Source: an uncultured bacterium (GTDB lineage: Bacteria > Bacillota > Clostridia > Lachnospirales > Lachnospiraceae). Taken from it: DNA of 64,000 nt. The DNA lies in assembly GCA_945949875.1 (NCBI GenBank), contig CAMFGH010000002.1, positions 1 to 64,000 on the forward strand. The letters run 5' to 3'. The position numbers were made by a program, and so were the translations under genes. A model generated the notes under the pieces. That model was not told the origin of the DNA. It saw only the letters and a program-made list of their open reading frames with translations, and did no database searches. This document shows positions 25,505-34,729 of this stretch, one piece after another. Position 1 is the first letter of the stretch, and each line of letters starts with the position of its first letter.

Positions 25505-26455
25505 CTATTTCTCCTCATCCACAATATTTCCCCGAACATTATCCGTTACACTGCGGATGATATACTTTGGTCTTCCTTTTACTTCCTCATAGATTCTTGC
25601 CAGATAATGTCCGATAATACCGAGACTCAGCATGATAAATCCGCCGATGATCAGAATCAGCAGAATAACCGTAGTAAAGCCTTCTACAGAATTTCCTATC
25701 AGGAAACGGATCAGCGTCTGAATGGCAAGCACCACGCTGAACAGAATCGATATGATTCCCAGCACAGTTACCATCTGCAAAGGAATGGTACTAAAGGAAG
25801 TCACGTTGGAAATTGCATACCGGATCAGACTCCGGAAGGACCATTTGGTAGTTCCGATCTCTCTTTCCTGCACCTCATACTCCACTTTGGTAGATTTGAA
25901 CCCTGCCCAGAACGTAAGCGCACGGAAAAAAGTATTTCTTTCACGCAACCCCAAAAGTACATCCACTACTTTCCGATCCAGCAATTTATAATCCGAGGAA
26001 TCCTTCATGTTCATTTTCATCATTCTGCTCATGATACCATAGAACATGCCTGCAAACATTTTGTGGAAGATTCCCTCTTTTCCGCGGCTTGTCTTGATCC
26101 CTTCCACCACTTCATAGCCTTCCTGCCATAGCTGTACCATTTTCGGTATCACCTGGGGTGGATGCTGCAGATCGCAGTCGATTACAATGCAGGCATCTCC
26201 AAGGGCCAGCTCCAAACCGGCAAAAATAGCTGCTTCTTTTCCGAAATTTCTGGAAAACTCTGCACCTTTGATACGTTTATCCTGTTCCGACAGCTTCCTT
26301 ACTTCTTCGTATGTGCCGTCTTTGGAACCATCACTGACAAAAATCAGTTCAAAAGAAATCTCATTTTTCTCCAGTATTTCTGTAAGGACAGCTGCGGTTC
26401 TGGGAATATTCTGTTCTTCATTAAAGGATGGAATCACAATGGATATCAGCGCCAT
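25505..26455 (-). CDS. Family 2 glycosyltransferase, polyprenyl-phosphate sugar synthase (GtrB-like)
   Basis: A 316-residue GT-A enzyme with two C-terminal helices. Motifs: ISIVIPSFNEEQNI, FVSDGSKDGT, VIDCDLQHPP (DxD-type metal site), then the GtrB-typical REIGTTKWSFRSL ahead of the helices. It would load glucose or a related sugar onto undecaprenyl phosphate. GGGAGAA precedes the ATG. It lies just downstream of the GtrII-like gene, reproducing the GtrB-GtrII pairing of glucosylation cassettes. No GtrA flippase gene is next to it. Confidence 0.9.
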   Translation of the reverse strand: MALISIVIPSFNEEQNIPRTAAVLTEILEKNEISFELIFVSDGSKDGTYEEVRKLSEQDKRIKGAEFSRNFGKEAAIFAGLELALGDACIVIDCDLQHPPQVIPKMVQLWQEGYEVVEGIKTSRGKEGIFHKMFAGMFYGIMSRMMKMNMKDSSDYKLLDRKVVDVLLGLRERNTFFRALTFWAGFKSTKVEYEVQEREIGTTKWSFRSLIRYAISNVTSFSTIPLQMVTVLGIISILFSVVLAIQTLIRFLIGNSVEGFTTVILLILIIGGFIMLSLGIIGHYLARIYEEVKGRPKYIIRSVTDNVRGNIVDEEK

Positions 26456-26531
26456 AGTATGTTTCTCCCATTTCTCCGTCTTGAATTTCTTTGTTACTAC
26501 TTCCGTTTTTCTATCTTATATTGATTTGCTG

Positions 26532-28100
26532 TTACTCATAATTCTCTGTCTTAATATATAAAACACCATCTACCACTTTCATGCTTCCTTCTCCCGGGAA
26601 ACTGTTGAGAGCACGGTATTCCTCTGAATGATAGATTCGTTCCATTTCTTCATCCGGCACCAGATTGATGGTTACGCCCAGATAATTTTTCAAAAATGCC
26701 TGATAATTGGTATCAGTATAAACCAGATAATCCCCGGTCATGCCGATCATGTTGCTTGTCACATCCCCGGTAATATCCGTTTCCGGCATAGCATCACTTC
26801 CCTGCACCCCTACCATGGCAACCGGGATTCCGGTATAATAGCCTTCTGTCTGCTCCATCCGGTCTACCAGACGCAGGCAGTATGCATAGGTCTTTTCATA
26901 TTTCTTTTCCAGATTAAAATAGGCGATATTGTCTGTTACGCCATAATGAATCACCAGAATCAGCATGGACAGGCATGCCAACCATTGCAAGGTGACAATT
27001 CCCCTGTTCTTCTTTATCCCCATGATTTCTGTTTGCAAAAATCCATAGCGCACACAGAATGCATAGAGCAAAATGGGAAGCAGTACCCATTGATACCGCA
27101 TGAGCAGATGGTATGTCACTTCCGGTGATATGATCAAAATCACGTTGGCTGCAATGGGCACGAAAAGCAGAACCAGAAGTAAAATTCCATAAAAATACCA
27201 TTTTTTCCAGTACCCTCTTTGCATGGCCAACCGGATAAACAATACGATAAATACCAGTCCCAGCAGTGCTAACGCTAAAAATGATAACATATTATTATAC
27301 AACACATTCCCCCGGACTGTAAATGCGAGGAAATCCTGATAGATCTGGGACAGTATCCCGGAAACAGATCTCCCCCCCGCAGATGCCATGGTGTTGATTC
27401 CCTGATACGTATCCAGAACTTTTCCCTGGATTTTCAGAAGTACCTGTAACAGCAGATAATATAATCCCACTCCAAGGATCCCCATATACAGATAATGGAG
27501 CATTTGGGAAAGTTTATCCCGGAAGCTCTGATCAGTCATCAGGATCATAATGCAACCGTAAATGCTGAGCAGAATGGCAAAGGCCAGATAGGACTGATAG
27601 GTTCCCATACTAAACGCCAGGCAGACAGCTCCCGGCAAAAATCCCCATTTACGTTTTCCCGTAAAGGCAACTGCCAGGAAAACCAACCCCAACGCCATCA
27701 TATATCCGTCTGCTGTAAAAATATAGGCGTATGTAGATGACAATGCCGGAAAAACAACCAGCATACAACTGGTCAGCACCACACTGATGTCATCTTTTAT
27801 TTCCAGAAAATCGATCAGCGCTGCGCAACCGATCCCCAGAAAGATCAGAGAAAAAATACCGATCAGCCAGGGCAGTGTAAAATAGGAGGAAATGCCACAG
27901 GCGATCATCAAAAACCATCTTCCTGAGGTGATCATATTCTGATCAAAATACATGCTGGACAGTCCGTCATGATTTGGGAAGTCTCCGGCAAACACTTTAA
28001 AATGCACCAAAAGGCCACAGATCAGAACTGAAAAAAAAGCCAGTTTCCATTCTCTCTTTATATTCTGTTTTATCTTTTTTAAAGCTTCCGCAGGCGTCAT
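26532..28100 (-). CDS. GtrII-family glucosyltransferase-like membrane protein
   Basis: A 522-residue polytopic protein resembling the GtrII family, which transfers a sugar from undecaprenyl phosphate onto an extracytoplasmic glycan. Supporting segments are GDFPNHDGLSSMYFDQN in the first outside loop, followed by GRWFLMIACG and YIFTADGYMMALGL. Start at 28100 (MTPAEALKK): GGAGAAATAG lies upstream and the SGNH gene stops 4 bp earlier; the ORF could extend to 28166 over that gene but without support. Neighbours are an SGNH hydrolase upstream and the GtrB-like synthase downstream. Confidence 0.82.
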   Translation of the reverse strand: MTPAEALKKIKQNIKREWKLAFFSVLICGLLVHFKVFAGDFPNHDGLSSMYFDQNMITSGRWFLMIACGISSYFTLPWLIGIFSLIFLGIGCAALIDFLEIKDDISVVLTSCMLVVFPALSSTYAYIFTADGYMMALGLVFLAVAFTGKRKWGFLPGAVCLAFSMGTYQSYLAFAILLSIYGCIMILMTDQSFRDKLSQMLHYLYMGILGVGLYYLLLQVLLKIQGKVLDTYQGINTMASAGGRSVSGILSQIYQDFLAFTVRGNVLYNNMLSFLALALLGLVFIVLFIRLAMQRGYWKKWYFYGILLLVLLFVPIAANVILIISPEVTYHLLMRYQWVLLPILLYAFCVRYGFLQTEIMGIKKNRGIVTLQWLACLSMLILVIHYGVTDNIAYFNLEKKYEKTYAYCLRLVDRMEQTEGYYTGIPVAMVGVQGSDAMPETDITGDVTSNMIGMTGDYLVYTDTNYQAFLKNYLGVTINLVPDEEMERIYHSEEYRALNSFPGEGSMKVVDGVLYIKTENYE

Positions 28101-28104
28101 AATT

Positions 28105-29025
28105 CTATTTCTCCATACATTCAAGCAGTTTCTCTCCCACAAAGGTTCCGTAAATTTCTCTGCCACTTTCGTTTAAATGAATGCCATCTTCCGTATAAGA
28201 AAGGATATTGGTCTCATCGAATCCGATTTCATGATAAACATCGATCACATCCAGGCCAAATTCTTCTGCAATCTGCAATTTCAAATCCACATACTCATCC
28301 ATGGTTCCCTGACCGAAATCCTGAACATTGCAAGGCTCACTGTCATCGATCCAGCAGAAGTTCGGTGTCACCAGAATGATTTTTAAATCCGGATAGTGTT
28401 CCTGCAGTTCCCGGATAGAATATCTGAGTGCCCCACCAAAAGTATAGATGTCATAGGGGTCGTTTTGGTTGTCCAATGGTCTTCCACCGGAATAATCATT
28501 ATTCCCATGCTCCAGAAGAACCACATCCACCTTGTTGAAATCCACTTTTGAAAGATTTTCTAATGCCTCCGGGAAATACCAGGACTGAAACTGATTGTTC
28601 GGAAGATCAGCCAACTGTACCCCGAAATCCTTTTCACAGATGGCATCCACCAGTCTGCACAGATTCAGAGACTCCTCGTGATAATCATAACTGTTCTGGG
28701 GATTGCCTGCACTGGCACAGGTTCCGCCAAAAGCCCCATTATAAACACTCATTCCGGTGGTTTCCTGAATAACCCCGTCCACTCTCTTGTCGCAGCGCTC
28801 TTTCCCCATAATACTGTCACCCAGCAGCACCACCTGATAGCCGTCCACCGCGGATTCCTGAATGGAACGATAAATTCCAAAGGAAATGCATACTGCCAGA
28901 ATTCCAGCTGCCAAAACGGGAATATACTTTATGAACTTTTGCAGGTTGGAATTCTTTTTCTCCACAGGCTGCTCCTTTTTCCGGTAATCCTTTTGCCAGG
29001 CGTTTTTCTGTCTATTTCCCAGCAA
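28105..29025 (-). CDS. Membrane-anchored SGNH/GDSL hydrolase
   Basis: A 306-residue protein with a basic N-terminus, a helix (about 33-52) and an SGNH domain. Catalytic blocks are complete: VLLGDSIMG, HGNNDYSGG and DGIHLNESG. It begins at a TTG (29025); no internal Met lies before the helix, and the ribosome-binding site is poor. The start region lies inside a 23-bp sequence repeated three times across the pseG junction. It is followed after 4 bp by the GtrII-like gene, the second SGNH-plus-membrane-transferase pair of the window. O-deacylation of the glycan is the likely activity. Confidence 0.82.
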   Translation of the reverse strand: MLGNRQKNAWQKDYRKKEQPVEKKNSNLQKFIKYIPVLAAGILAVCISFGIYRSIQESAVDGYQVVLLGDSIMGKERCDKRVDGVIQETTGMSVYNGAFGGTCASAGNPQNSYDYHEESLNLCRLVDAICEKDFGVQLADLPNNQFQSWYFPEALENLSKVDFNKVDVVLLEHGNNDYSGGRPLDNQNDPYDIYTFGGALRYSIRELQEHYPDLKIILVTPNFCWIDDSEPCNVQDFGQGTMDEYVDLKLQIAEEFGLDVIDVYHEIGFDETNILSYTEDGIHLNESGREIYGTFVGEKLLECMEK

Positions 29026-29079
29026 TCTTTTTGCAAATTGCTATCTATGTTGCTAGTCTCCCAGTAATCCTTTTGCCAG
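28977..29079. repeat. Three imperfect copies of a 23-bp sequence across the pseG/SGNH junction
   Basis: Copies at 28977-28999, 29016-29037 and 29057-29079. The last encodes the end of PseG (LAKGLLG), the middle one holds the TTG start of the SGNH gene, and the first lies within its N-terminal codons. Confidence 0.75.
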
Positions 29080-30075
29080 ACGCTCTGCACCCTTACCATC
29101 CACAATCGTTTTCATGGCCATACTGATCTTTTCACGCAGGTCAAAAGATTCCGCCAGAATCCGGACTTCTTTTTCGATAAACTCCATCACCTGATCCGGC
29201 TGCATTGAGAAATCTCCGGCATTCATGATTGGTGTGGTCTTACCGAAGGTTTCCATGTTCTGTTTCTGATTCTCTGCAAAATAAAAACCAATTGACGGGA
29301 GTCCAACTGCACACAACTCATATAAGGTACTTCCGGCTGCCGAAATCCCGATATCGCATCGGCTCATCAATTCTGACAAATCTGTCATGTTCTTATGTAT
29401 CACAAGAAAACTGCATCTCTCTGCAAGTTTCTCCAGCTCTTCGGTATCGCTGCAGTATGGTCCGCAGACCACATGCCAGGTCCACTTCTGCAGATCTTCC
29501 TTTTGCACCACTTCTTTCATAAAAGAAAGTGCCATATGGCAGCTGTCACCGCCGCCTGTAGTGAGCAGAATATCCTGTACCTGTTCCCGAACCTGATAGT
29601 CTGTTTTAGAAAACTGCGGCCTCAGCGGCATATACTCACAGCCAAGGAACAGCTTCGTTCCGCTTGGATACGCTTCTTCATATCCTAAAGTCTTCCCATA
29701 TATATTGTAATTAACAAGTCCATCGCAGGGATATATTTCTGTCTTTAAGTCGTCCATGAGATATACCTGGGCAACCAGCTGCAGATTCTGCAGATAAAAG
29801 CGGGTCACGTAGTAGCTGTCGATTAATATTCTGGGGCGATTGGCACCGGAAAGCTGTAAAACCAGCTGCGGAAGCTCCACATCCATTTCATCATAATAGG
29901 TAAAAAGAATTTTCGTCTGAAATCCCCTGTCTTCTATGACCTTAACAGGCTTCTCGTCTGCCACCAGAAAACATACCTCTTCTCCCTCTGCCTTAATTGC
30001 ATCTGCAATCGTAAGGCATCGCATGATATGTCCCATTCCTATTTTTTCATTTCCATCTGCACGAATATAGAACAT
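29053..30075 (-). CDS. pseG: PseG-like UDP-6-deoxy-diacetamido-altrose hydrolase
   Basis: A 340-residue GT-B-fold nucleotide-sugar hydrolase that removes UDP from the bis-acetamido hexose to give the substrate of PseI. Diagnostic N-terminus: IRADGNEKIGMGHIMRCL with the glycine loop and catalytic His, then LIDSYYV, LLTTGGGDSCH and GISAAGSTLYELCAVGLP. AAAGGAAAC precedes the ATG. It follows pseI, the order expected of a CMP-nonulosonate pathway. A legionaminic-type (NeuC) enzyme looks different, so I favour the pseudaminic branch. Confidence 0.88.
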   Translation of the reverse strand: MFYIRADGNEKIGMGHIMRCLTIADAIKAEGEEVCFLVADEKPVKVIEDRGFQTKILFTYYDEMDVELPQLVLQLSGANRPRILIDSYYVTRFYLQNLQLVAQVYLMDDLKTEIYPCDGLVNYNIYGKTLGYEEAYPSGTKLFLGCEYMPLRPQFSKTDYQVREQVQDILLTTGGGDSCHMALSFMKEVVQKEDLQKWTWHVVCGPYCSDTEELEKLAERCSFLVIHKNMTDLSELMSRCDIGISAAGSTLYELCAVGLPSIGFYFAENQKQNMETFGKTTPIMNAGDFSMQPDQVMEFIEKEVRILAESFDLREKISMAMKTIVDGKGAERLAKGLLGD

Positions 30076-30150
30076 TTATCCGTTTCCTTCTTTCCATACA
30101 GTGCTTATTACGCCACATACTTCATGATTTACATCATCATCCGACGATGA

Positions 30151-30202
30151 GACTGTCTCATCCCTTATAGCATTATCTGCTGAGGACTCTCTCATCCCTT
30201 AC
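30151..30202. repeat. 18-bp imperfect repeat pair between pseI and pseG
   Basis: GACTGTCTCATCCCTTAT (30151-30168) recurs at 30185-30202 with two differences; the first copy also forms a GATGAGAC-T-GTCTCATC stem. It starts 5 nt after the pseI stop, in the 131-bp gap to pseG. Confidence 0.6.
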
Positions 30203-30206
30203 TTCA

Positions 30207-31292
30207 TCACATGCCGGTAACATCTTCCCGATCTTCCATCCCTTCCACCAGCCGGAAGCTCATGGGAGTTCCTTTTTCGATATCCCGGGTTGCTTTTTTC
30301 CCCAGAATCTCTTCAAAGAATCTGGTGTGCAGACCATACCCCGGCCGGATGGAACGCATATTTTCCGGGGTAAATATTTCCCCTTTTTTCATATCTGTCA
30401 CAGCAAACAGGGATCTGCTGTGCTCCCGTTCCCTGGCCTGTTTTTCCGATAGTTCATAGGTTTCTTTTCCGACAGCCTGTTCCATAATCCGGATATTCTG
30501 ACACATTTCTTTAAATTCCTCCGGTTCCATGGAAAAAGCACTGTCCGCCCCGCCATCTGCCCTGCGGAGAGTCATATGCTTTTCAATCACATGAGCACCA
30601 AGTGCAATGGCTCCGGACGACACAACACTTCCCATGGTATGATCCGACAAACCGGTAATACAGTCGTAGGTCTTTGCCATAGCCGGGATCATCTTCAAAT
30701 TCACTGCATCGTAAGGTGCCGGATAGGCAGAAGTACATTTCAGCAGAATGACCTGATCATTTTCTTCCTCCAGACAGGTATCCAATGCCAGCCTGATGTC
30801 CTTTTCATAGGCGATTCCGGTAGCCATGATAATGGGTTTCCCCAGTTTTGCAATCTTACGGATCATGGGAATATCATTCAGTTCAAAAGATGCTATCTTA
30901 TAACAGGGAACATCCATCTCTTCCAGAAAGTCCACTGCAGTATGATCAAATGGAGAAGAAAAGAATGCCAATCCCATTTCTTCCGCTATTTTCTTAAGCT
31001 TTGGCTGCCACTCCCAGGGGGTGTACGCTGTTTCATACAGCTTATGCAATGTCATGCCATCCCACAAAGTCCCCTGGGTGATCTGAAACCATGGCTTGTC
31101 ACAGTCAATGGTAATGGTGTCTGCTGTATAGGTCTGAATCTTCACCGCATCCGCGCCGGCATCCTTCGCTGCCTGCATAATGGCAACAGCACGGTCAAAA
31201 TCCATGTTATGATTTGCAGACATCTCTGCAATGATAAACGTCGGATAACCTTCTCCTATTTTATGTCCTGCGATCTCTATCTCTTTCCTCAT
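30207..31292 (-). CDS. pseI: Pseudaminic acid synthase (NeuB family)
   Basis: A 361-residue PEP-dependent aldolase-type synthase making a nine-carbon nonulosonic acid. The N-terminal barrel has FIIAEMSANHNMDFDRA and ADAVKIQTYTADT; the SANHN wording is typical of PseI rather than sialic acid synthase. CYKIASFELND and ITGLSDHT follow. A C-terminal SAF domain (about 295-355) starts near RSLFAVTDMKKGE. It lies upstream of pseG and downstream of the HAD gene, separated by a structured 270-bp region. Confidence 0.92.
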   Translation of the reverse strand: MRKEIEIAGHKIGEGYPTFIIAEMSANHNMDFDRAVAIMQAAKDAGADAVKIQTYTADTITIDCDKPWFQITQGTLWDGMTLHKLYETAYTPWEWQPKLKKIAEEMGLAFFSSPFDHTAVDFLEEMDVPCYKIASFELNDIPMIRKIAKLGKPIIMATGIAYEKDIRLALDTCLEEENDQVILLKCTSAYPAPYDAVNLKMIPAMAKTYDCITGLSDHTMGSVVSSGAIALGAHVIEKHMTLRRADGGADSAFSMEPEEFKEMCQNIRIMEQAVGKETYELSEKQAREREHSRSLFAVTDMKKGEIFTPENMRSIRPGYGLHTRFFEEILGKKATRDIEKGTPMSFRLVEGMEDREDVTGM

Positions 31293-31325
31293 CCTAAATT
31301 ATATCCTTTCCTCCACGCCATGTTT

Positions 31326-31403
31326 CCTTTTTATGAATTTCTTGCCGGTTCATGTGCGACCTTCCACACGTCCTTTTCCTTTTATGAATTTCTTACTGGT
31401 TCA
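31326..31403. repeat. 26-bp direct repeat pair between the HAD gene and pseI
   Basis: CCTTTTTATGAATTTCTTGCC... (31326-31352) recurs at 31378-31403 (ATGAATTTCTTACTGGTTCA) about 51 bp later. The second copy abuts the long palindromic element. Confidence 0.65.
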
Positions 31404-31530
31404 GACGTGGCCTACTCCTTATCAGGTTCGTTTATGAACGTCGGTACTTAGCGAGGTTTTTTCGAGCTTAGTACCGCTACGTGAATAACCGAGCGAGAGC
31501 GTAACCTGAGAAGGAGTAGGCCTTTCTGAA
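31400..31530. mobile_element. REP/MITE-like palindromic element (131 bp)
   Basis: Terminal inverted arms of about 28 bp (31400-31428 with 31503-31530) match over GGCCTACTCCTT and TCAGGTT with one substitution and a small loop. Inside, CGGTACTTAGC (31442-31452) pairs with GCTTAGTACCG (31466-31476) around a T-rich loop, and CGTTTATGAACG (31429-31440) is another near-palindrome. The region is non-coding. No transposase is present; non-autonomous mobility is inferred from the form only. Confidence 0.6.
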
Positions 31531-31560
31531 CCCATATAAATCCATATAAATCCATACAAA
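31531..31560. repeat. Three tandem 10-bp repeats after the HAD gene
   Basis: CCCATATAAA, TCCATATAAA and TCCATACAAA occupy 31531-31560, starting 2 nt beyond the HAD stop codon on the minus strand. Confidence 0.8.
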
Positions 31561-31561
31561 T

Positions 31562-32287
31562 TCAAAAAGAAACCAAATCCTCCAACTCCAACAGCGTATG
31601 AATCACATGATCCGCCTCTTTGCCTTCTTCAGCGATGTCCTTCATGTGATCCCCTTCCATACGGACAATACGAACCGTTTTCATCCCAAGAGAACGGGCC
31701 CCATGAAAATCCTTGGCCGGATTATCCCCTACATAAACAGCCTCTGAAGGTTCGCATCCCAGCTTCTCCAGGCAATACTGATATACATAAGGATTGGGTT
31801 TGCAGTAGGGCTTACCTGTTTCATCCTTCCCCAAATCGTCCGTTGCTAATATCACATCCATGCTTCTCAGCATTGCAATAGCATCGATTTTAGCATGCTG
31901 TACCTGGCTGCACCCATCCGTGATCAGGCCTGTCATAATCTTCTTATCCTGAAGATAAATCAGGATCTGCTCTGCATCCGGATATAGCCGGAGAATCGGT
32001 TTTGTACTCCGATACACCGACACCAGTTCCGAGATCGGAATCTTCACCCCATACTCTGCACAGATATCATCAAATATCCTGCCCCGGCCATTTTCTTCCA
32101 GAAGTTCCCACATCCGCCTGTGGATGTTGCTCACACTGCAGGCTCCCGCCTCCTTCAGCCGGATTTCCTTCTCCAACTCCCAGTATACCTTCTCTGCTAC
32201 CGCCCGAAAGGCCTGATCCACATAATCATATTCACAATATAATGTATCATCCAGATCAAAAAGAACTGCTTTTATCATACTATTCAT
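31562..32287 (-). CDS. HAD-superfamily phosphatase
   Basis: A 241-residue haloacid-dehalogenase-type hydrolase. Motif I is FDLDDTLY (nucleophile and acid/base Asp), with a helical cap after it; motif II is TGLITDGC; motif IV is EAVYVGDNPAKDFHGARSLG. Its size and cap suit the phosphoglycolate/N-acylneuraminate-9-phosphatase-like group. The start at 32287 overlaps the stop of the upstream CotH gene; the ATG at 32278 is an alternative. Its place between CotH and pseI hints at a role in sugar-phosphate metabolism, but pseudaminic acid synthesis needs no phosphatase, so the substrate is open. Confidence 0.85.
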   Translation of the reverse strand: MNSMIKAVLFDLDDTLYCEYDYVDQAFRAVAEKVYWELEKEIRLKEAGACSVSNIHRRMWELLEENGRGRIFDDICAEYGVKIPISELVSVYRSTKPILRLYPDAEQILIYLQDKKIMTGLITDGCSQVQHAKIDAIAMLRSMDVILATDDLGKDETGKPYCKPNPYVYQYCLEKLGCEPSEAVYVGDNPAKDFHGARSLGMKTVRIVRMEGDHMKDIAEEGKEADHVIHTLLELEDLVSF

Positions 32288-34703
32288 AGGAGCTCTTCTC
32301 TTCATAATTTCCTGTCCATTTATTTCGGACATAATAGGATTCCACTTCTGTCAGATCCGGTATAAAAAGTTCCCCTATTACGGTTTCCTCCTGATCCGAC
32401 AGATATAACGTCTCTTCCTGCTTTATTTTAAAGTTTAACCGATGTTCCGTTAATCCATTCTGATTTTCCTTCCCATAAAATTGGATGCATTCACCGCCTT
32501 CCAGGTTTATACCAGGCAGTTCATATTGCTTTAGATTCACTGCATCCACGGAAAGATAATAATCGGATAATCTAATGGAATTCTGAGACAGATTTCGTAT
32601 TACAACCACATCATCTGTCCCCTTGGCATGCACTGCATCAATGCATAACCCCTTTTCCATATCCGGCTTTGTGACCACCTGCACATCCAGAGACTCTGCA
32701 TAACTTATGGATTCCTTTGGATCAGCATCCTTGGGGATACCCAGCAGCGTTTTTACCTCTTCACCGGATAAAGTAAGTTCCCGGGCATCAAATTCCTGCC
32801 CATTGATTTCCCAATGATCAAAAAGATACCCTTCTTCCGGCACTGCTTTCAAAGTCAATCCGCATTCTGCAAAATACTTTCCATGGAATCCTTCTGAAAC
32901 TTTTTCAATATGATTTACGGATATTTGCGTATGGTCTAGACGATTTACATCCACATAATAGGCATAAACCACCGGAAAATCTGCCTGAAGGATATCATAC
33001 ATATAGGACGGACGGTTTTCAAAATAGTCATATACGGTATCCACTTCTTCCATCACAGTGTCATATGTAACATCTTCACTAAGTAGTCCTGCTTCATTTA
33101 TGAAATGTTCCAGTTCGTTATGACGTGCCTGCTCCATATCCATCAAAGTAGCGCAGGCATTCTCCGGAGAAAAACCGCTGTTCATCAAATCACAAAAAAT
33201 ATTCACCAGCATATTTCTGCAGTCTTCTCTGGCCATTAATCCGTTAAAGAGTGGAGAATGTTCCGTTCGAATCAGCAGGGCAAGGGTATCCGCATCTACG
33301 CTGTATCCGGTATACGTGGACTCCAGAGACATGGAAACATCTGTATCAAACAAAAGATACCGGTATTTTCCATCAAACACCGTTCCCGGAGTATATATCC
33401 CGTCTTCTGCAAAATAACGATAAGCCTTTACGTTGGTAAAAGGCCAGTCACAATTTCCTACATAGATCTCGATGGCATAATAACGAAGGTAATTATCCAC
33501 ATCGATTCGTTCACATAGGGCTTGATAAGTTGCTTCATCAGTCAAATCTGCCCTGGCAAATTTCTGGTAAATCTCCGTGTAATCCTCTGCATAGGGTTCC
33601 AATTCTGCCTGCCTTTCTTCCACCGCTTCCGGCACCACAATAGGAGCATATTCATTCAAGGTTAAAGTGACAAACTGACCATTATAATCCCCATAAAGAT
33701 TGCGCATAGAGCCATCGTGAAATGGTTCTCTCATCCAGCTGAAACCGTAATACTCGTCATTGATATAAATGGCAACCGGTATATCCTGACAAGCCATCTC
33801 AAAACCGGATTGTCTGGCAAGACTCTGAATCACAGAATCCCTGATAAACCCGTGCTCATAATCATCTCCGCTGTTTCGAAACCACAGTCTGTTATGCTTG
33901 TCCAGGATGGTTCCATCTTCCTGACTTAAAATATCGTCTGCTGTCTGTACATGGAAATTACCGCTTTCATCATACTTCTTTCTGGCAAACAGTTGGTAAG
34001 ATTTCTGGCTTTTTGACCTGGTCGCATTTCCAAACAGCCTTAGTCCGCAGTTTTGAGTCAAAAGATCCTCCCCACTGCTGCTGAACATTTGTAGGGTGAC
34101 TTCTCTTTCTGCCTGCTCACCCTTCAGCATATAATTGGCATCCGCTACCGGAGAAATATTTTCCGGCGTAATATCCGGATTGGCTGCCAGATATTCATCC
34201 CTTATTTTTCCCGGCACAAAGATTCCATTCTCATAGCCAAACAATCCGTCCGGATCCCCGGTGATACTGACCACATAGGTATCATAACGCTGAAAAACAT
34301 TATCACCCAAAATATAAGTATAGGTATAGACCTTTGTCTCCTGCAGTTCTCCCTGGTCATCGGTATAATATCCTTTTGCCTTAATCGTCTGTACTTCTTC
34401 TGTCTCCGAAGGGACCAATAAGATAGGCTGTTGGTAAACAGAGGAATTCTCACTGTCTTTGGAGGGTTCTGTACAGTCCAATGTATAGTATATCTCTCCT
34501 TTTGCATCCAGCCCCAGTTCAATCTCCACTTCATTGTTATAGAATCCTGAAGGACAGTTTACTGTAACGATACCGGAAGAAGTTTGTCCAATTGCCTGAA
34601 GCTTTGGATCTTCCACAATCAGAAATACCATGATCAGTATTCCCGCTAAAAGTCCTATGATCTCTGCTAATCGCTTTTTCCAATGTAACTCTTTCATCAG
34701 CAT
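32280..34703 (-). CDS. CotH-family kinase-like surface protein, long type (chitobiase-C-like and lamin-tail-like domains)
   Basis: An 807-residue protein with an N-terminal helix (about 12-28) and an outside body. A domain with YYTLDCTEPS (about 60-120) resembles chitobiase C-terminal repeats. The CotH kinase-like core follows: SITGDPDGLFG, then GNATRSKSQKSYQLF, RNSGDDYEHGFIRDSV, and the metal-site region YLLFDTDVSMSL (about 360). A C-terminal segment (about 690-800: VVVIRNLSQNSIRLSDYYL) resembles lamin-tail domains. CotH proteins phosphorylate secreted targets. The glycine found after the metal-site Asp pair in its paralogue at 50588-53074 is replaced here. AGGAAC precedes the ATG; residue 3 is an alternative start. 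Confidence 0.85.
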   Translation of the reverse strand: MLMKELHWKKRLAEIIGLLAGILIMVFLIVEDPKLQAIGQTSSGIVTVNCPSGFYNNEVEIELGLDAKGEIYYTLDCTEPSKDSENSSVYQQPILLVPSETEEVQTIKAKGYYTDDQGELQETKVYTYTYILGDNVFQRYDTYVVSITGDPDGLFGYENGIFVPGKIRDEYLAANPDITPENISPVADANYMLKGEQAEREVTLQMFSSSGEDLLTQNCGLRLFGNATRSKSQKSYQLFARKKYDESGNFHVQTADDILSQEDGTILDKHNRLWFRNSGDDYEHGFIRDSVIQSLARQSGFEMACQDIPVAIYINDEYYGFSWMREPFHDGSMRNLYGDYNGQFVTLTLNEYAPIVVPEAVEERQAELEPYAEDYTEIYQKFARADLTDEATYQALCERIDVDNYLRYYAIEIYVGNCDWPFTNVKAYRYFAEDGIYTPGTVFDGKYRYLLFDTDVSMSLESTYTGYSVDADTLALLIRTEHSPLFNGLMAREDCRNMLVNIFCDLMNSGFSPENACATLMDMEQARHNELEHFINEAGLLSEDVTYDTVMEEVDTVYDYFENRPSYMYDILQADFPVVYAYYVDVNRLDHTQISVNHIEKVSEGFHGKYFAECGLTLKAVPEEGYLFDHWEINGQEFDARELTLSGEEVKTLLGIPKDADPKESISYAESLDVQVVTKPDMEKGLCIDAVHAKGTDDVVVIRNLSQNSIRLSDYYLSVDAVNLKQYELPGINLEGGECIQFYGKENQNGLTEHRLNFKIKQEETLYLSDQEETVIGELFIPDLTEVESYYVRNKWTGNYEEKSSYE

Positions 34704-34729
34704 GTTCCTGACCGCTTTCTTTTGTACCC

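Noticed and set aside
31400-31530. Riboswitch before pseI
   Set aside because: Nearly full-length inverted arms fit a palindromic repeat better than any riboswitch fold I know, and no typical conserved core is visible.
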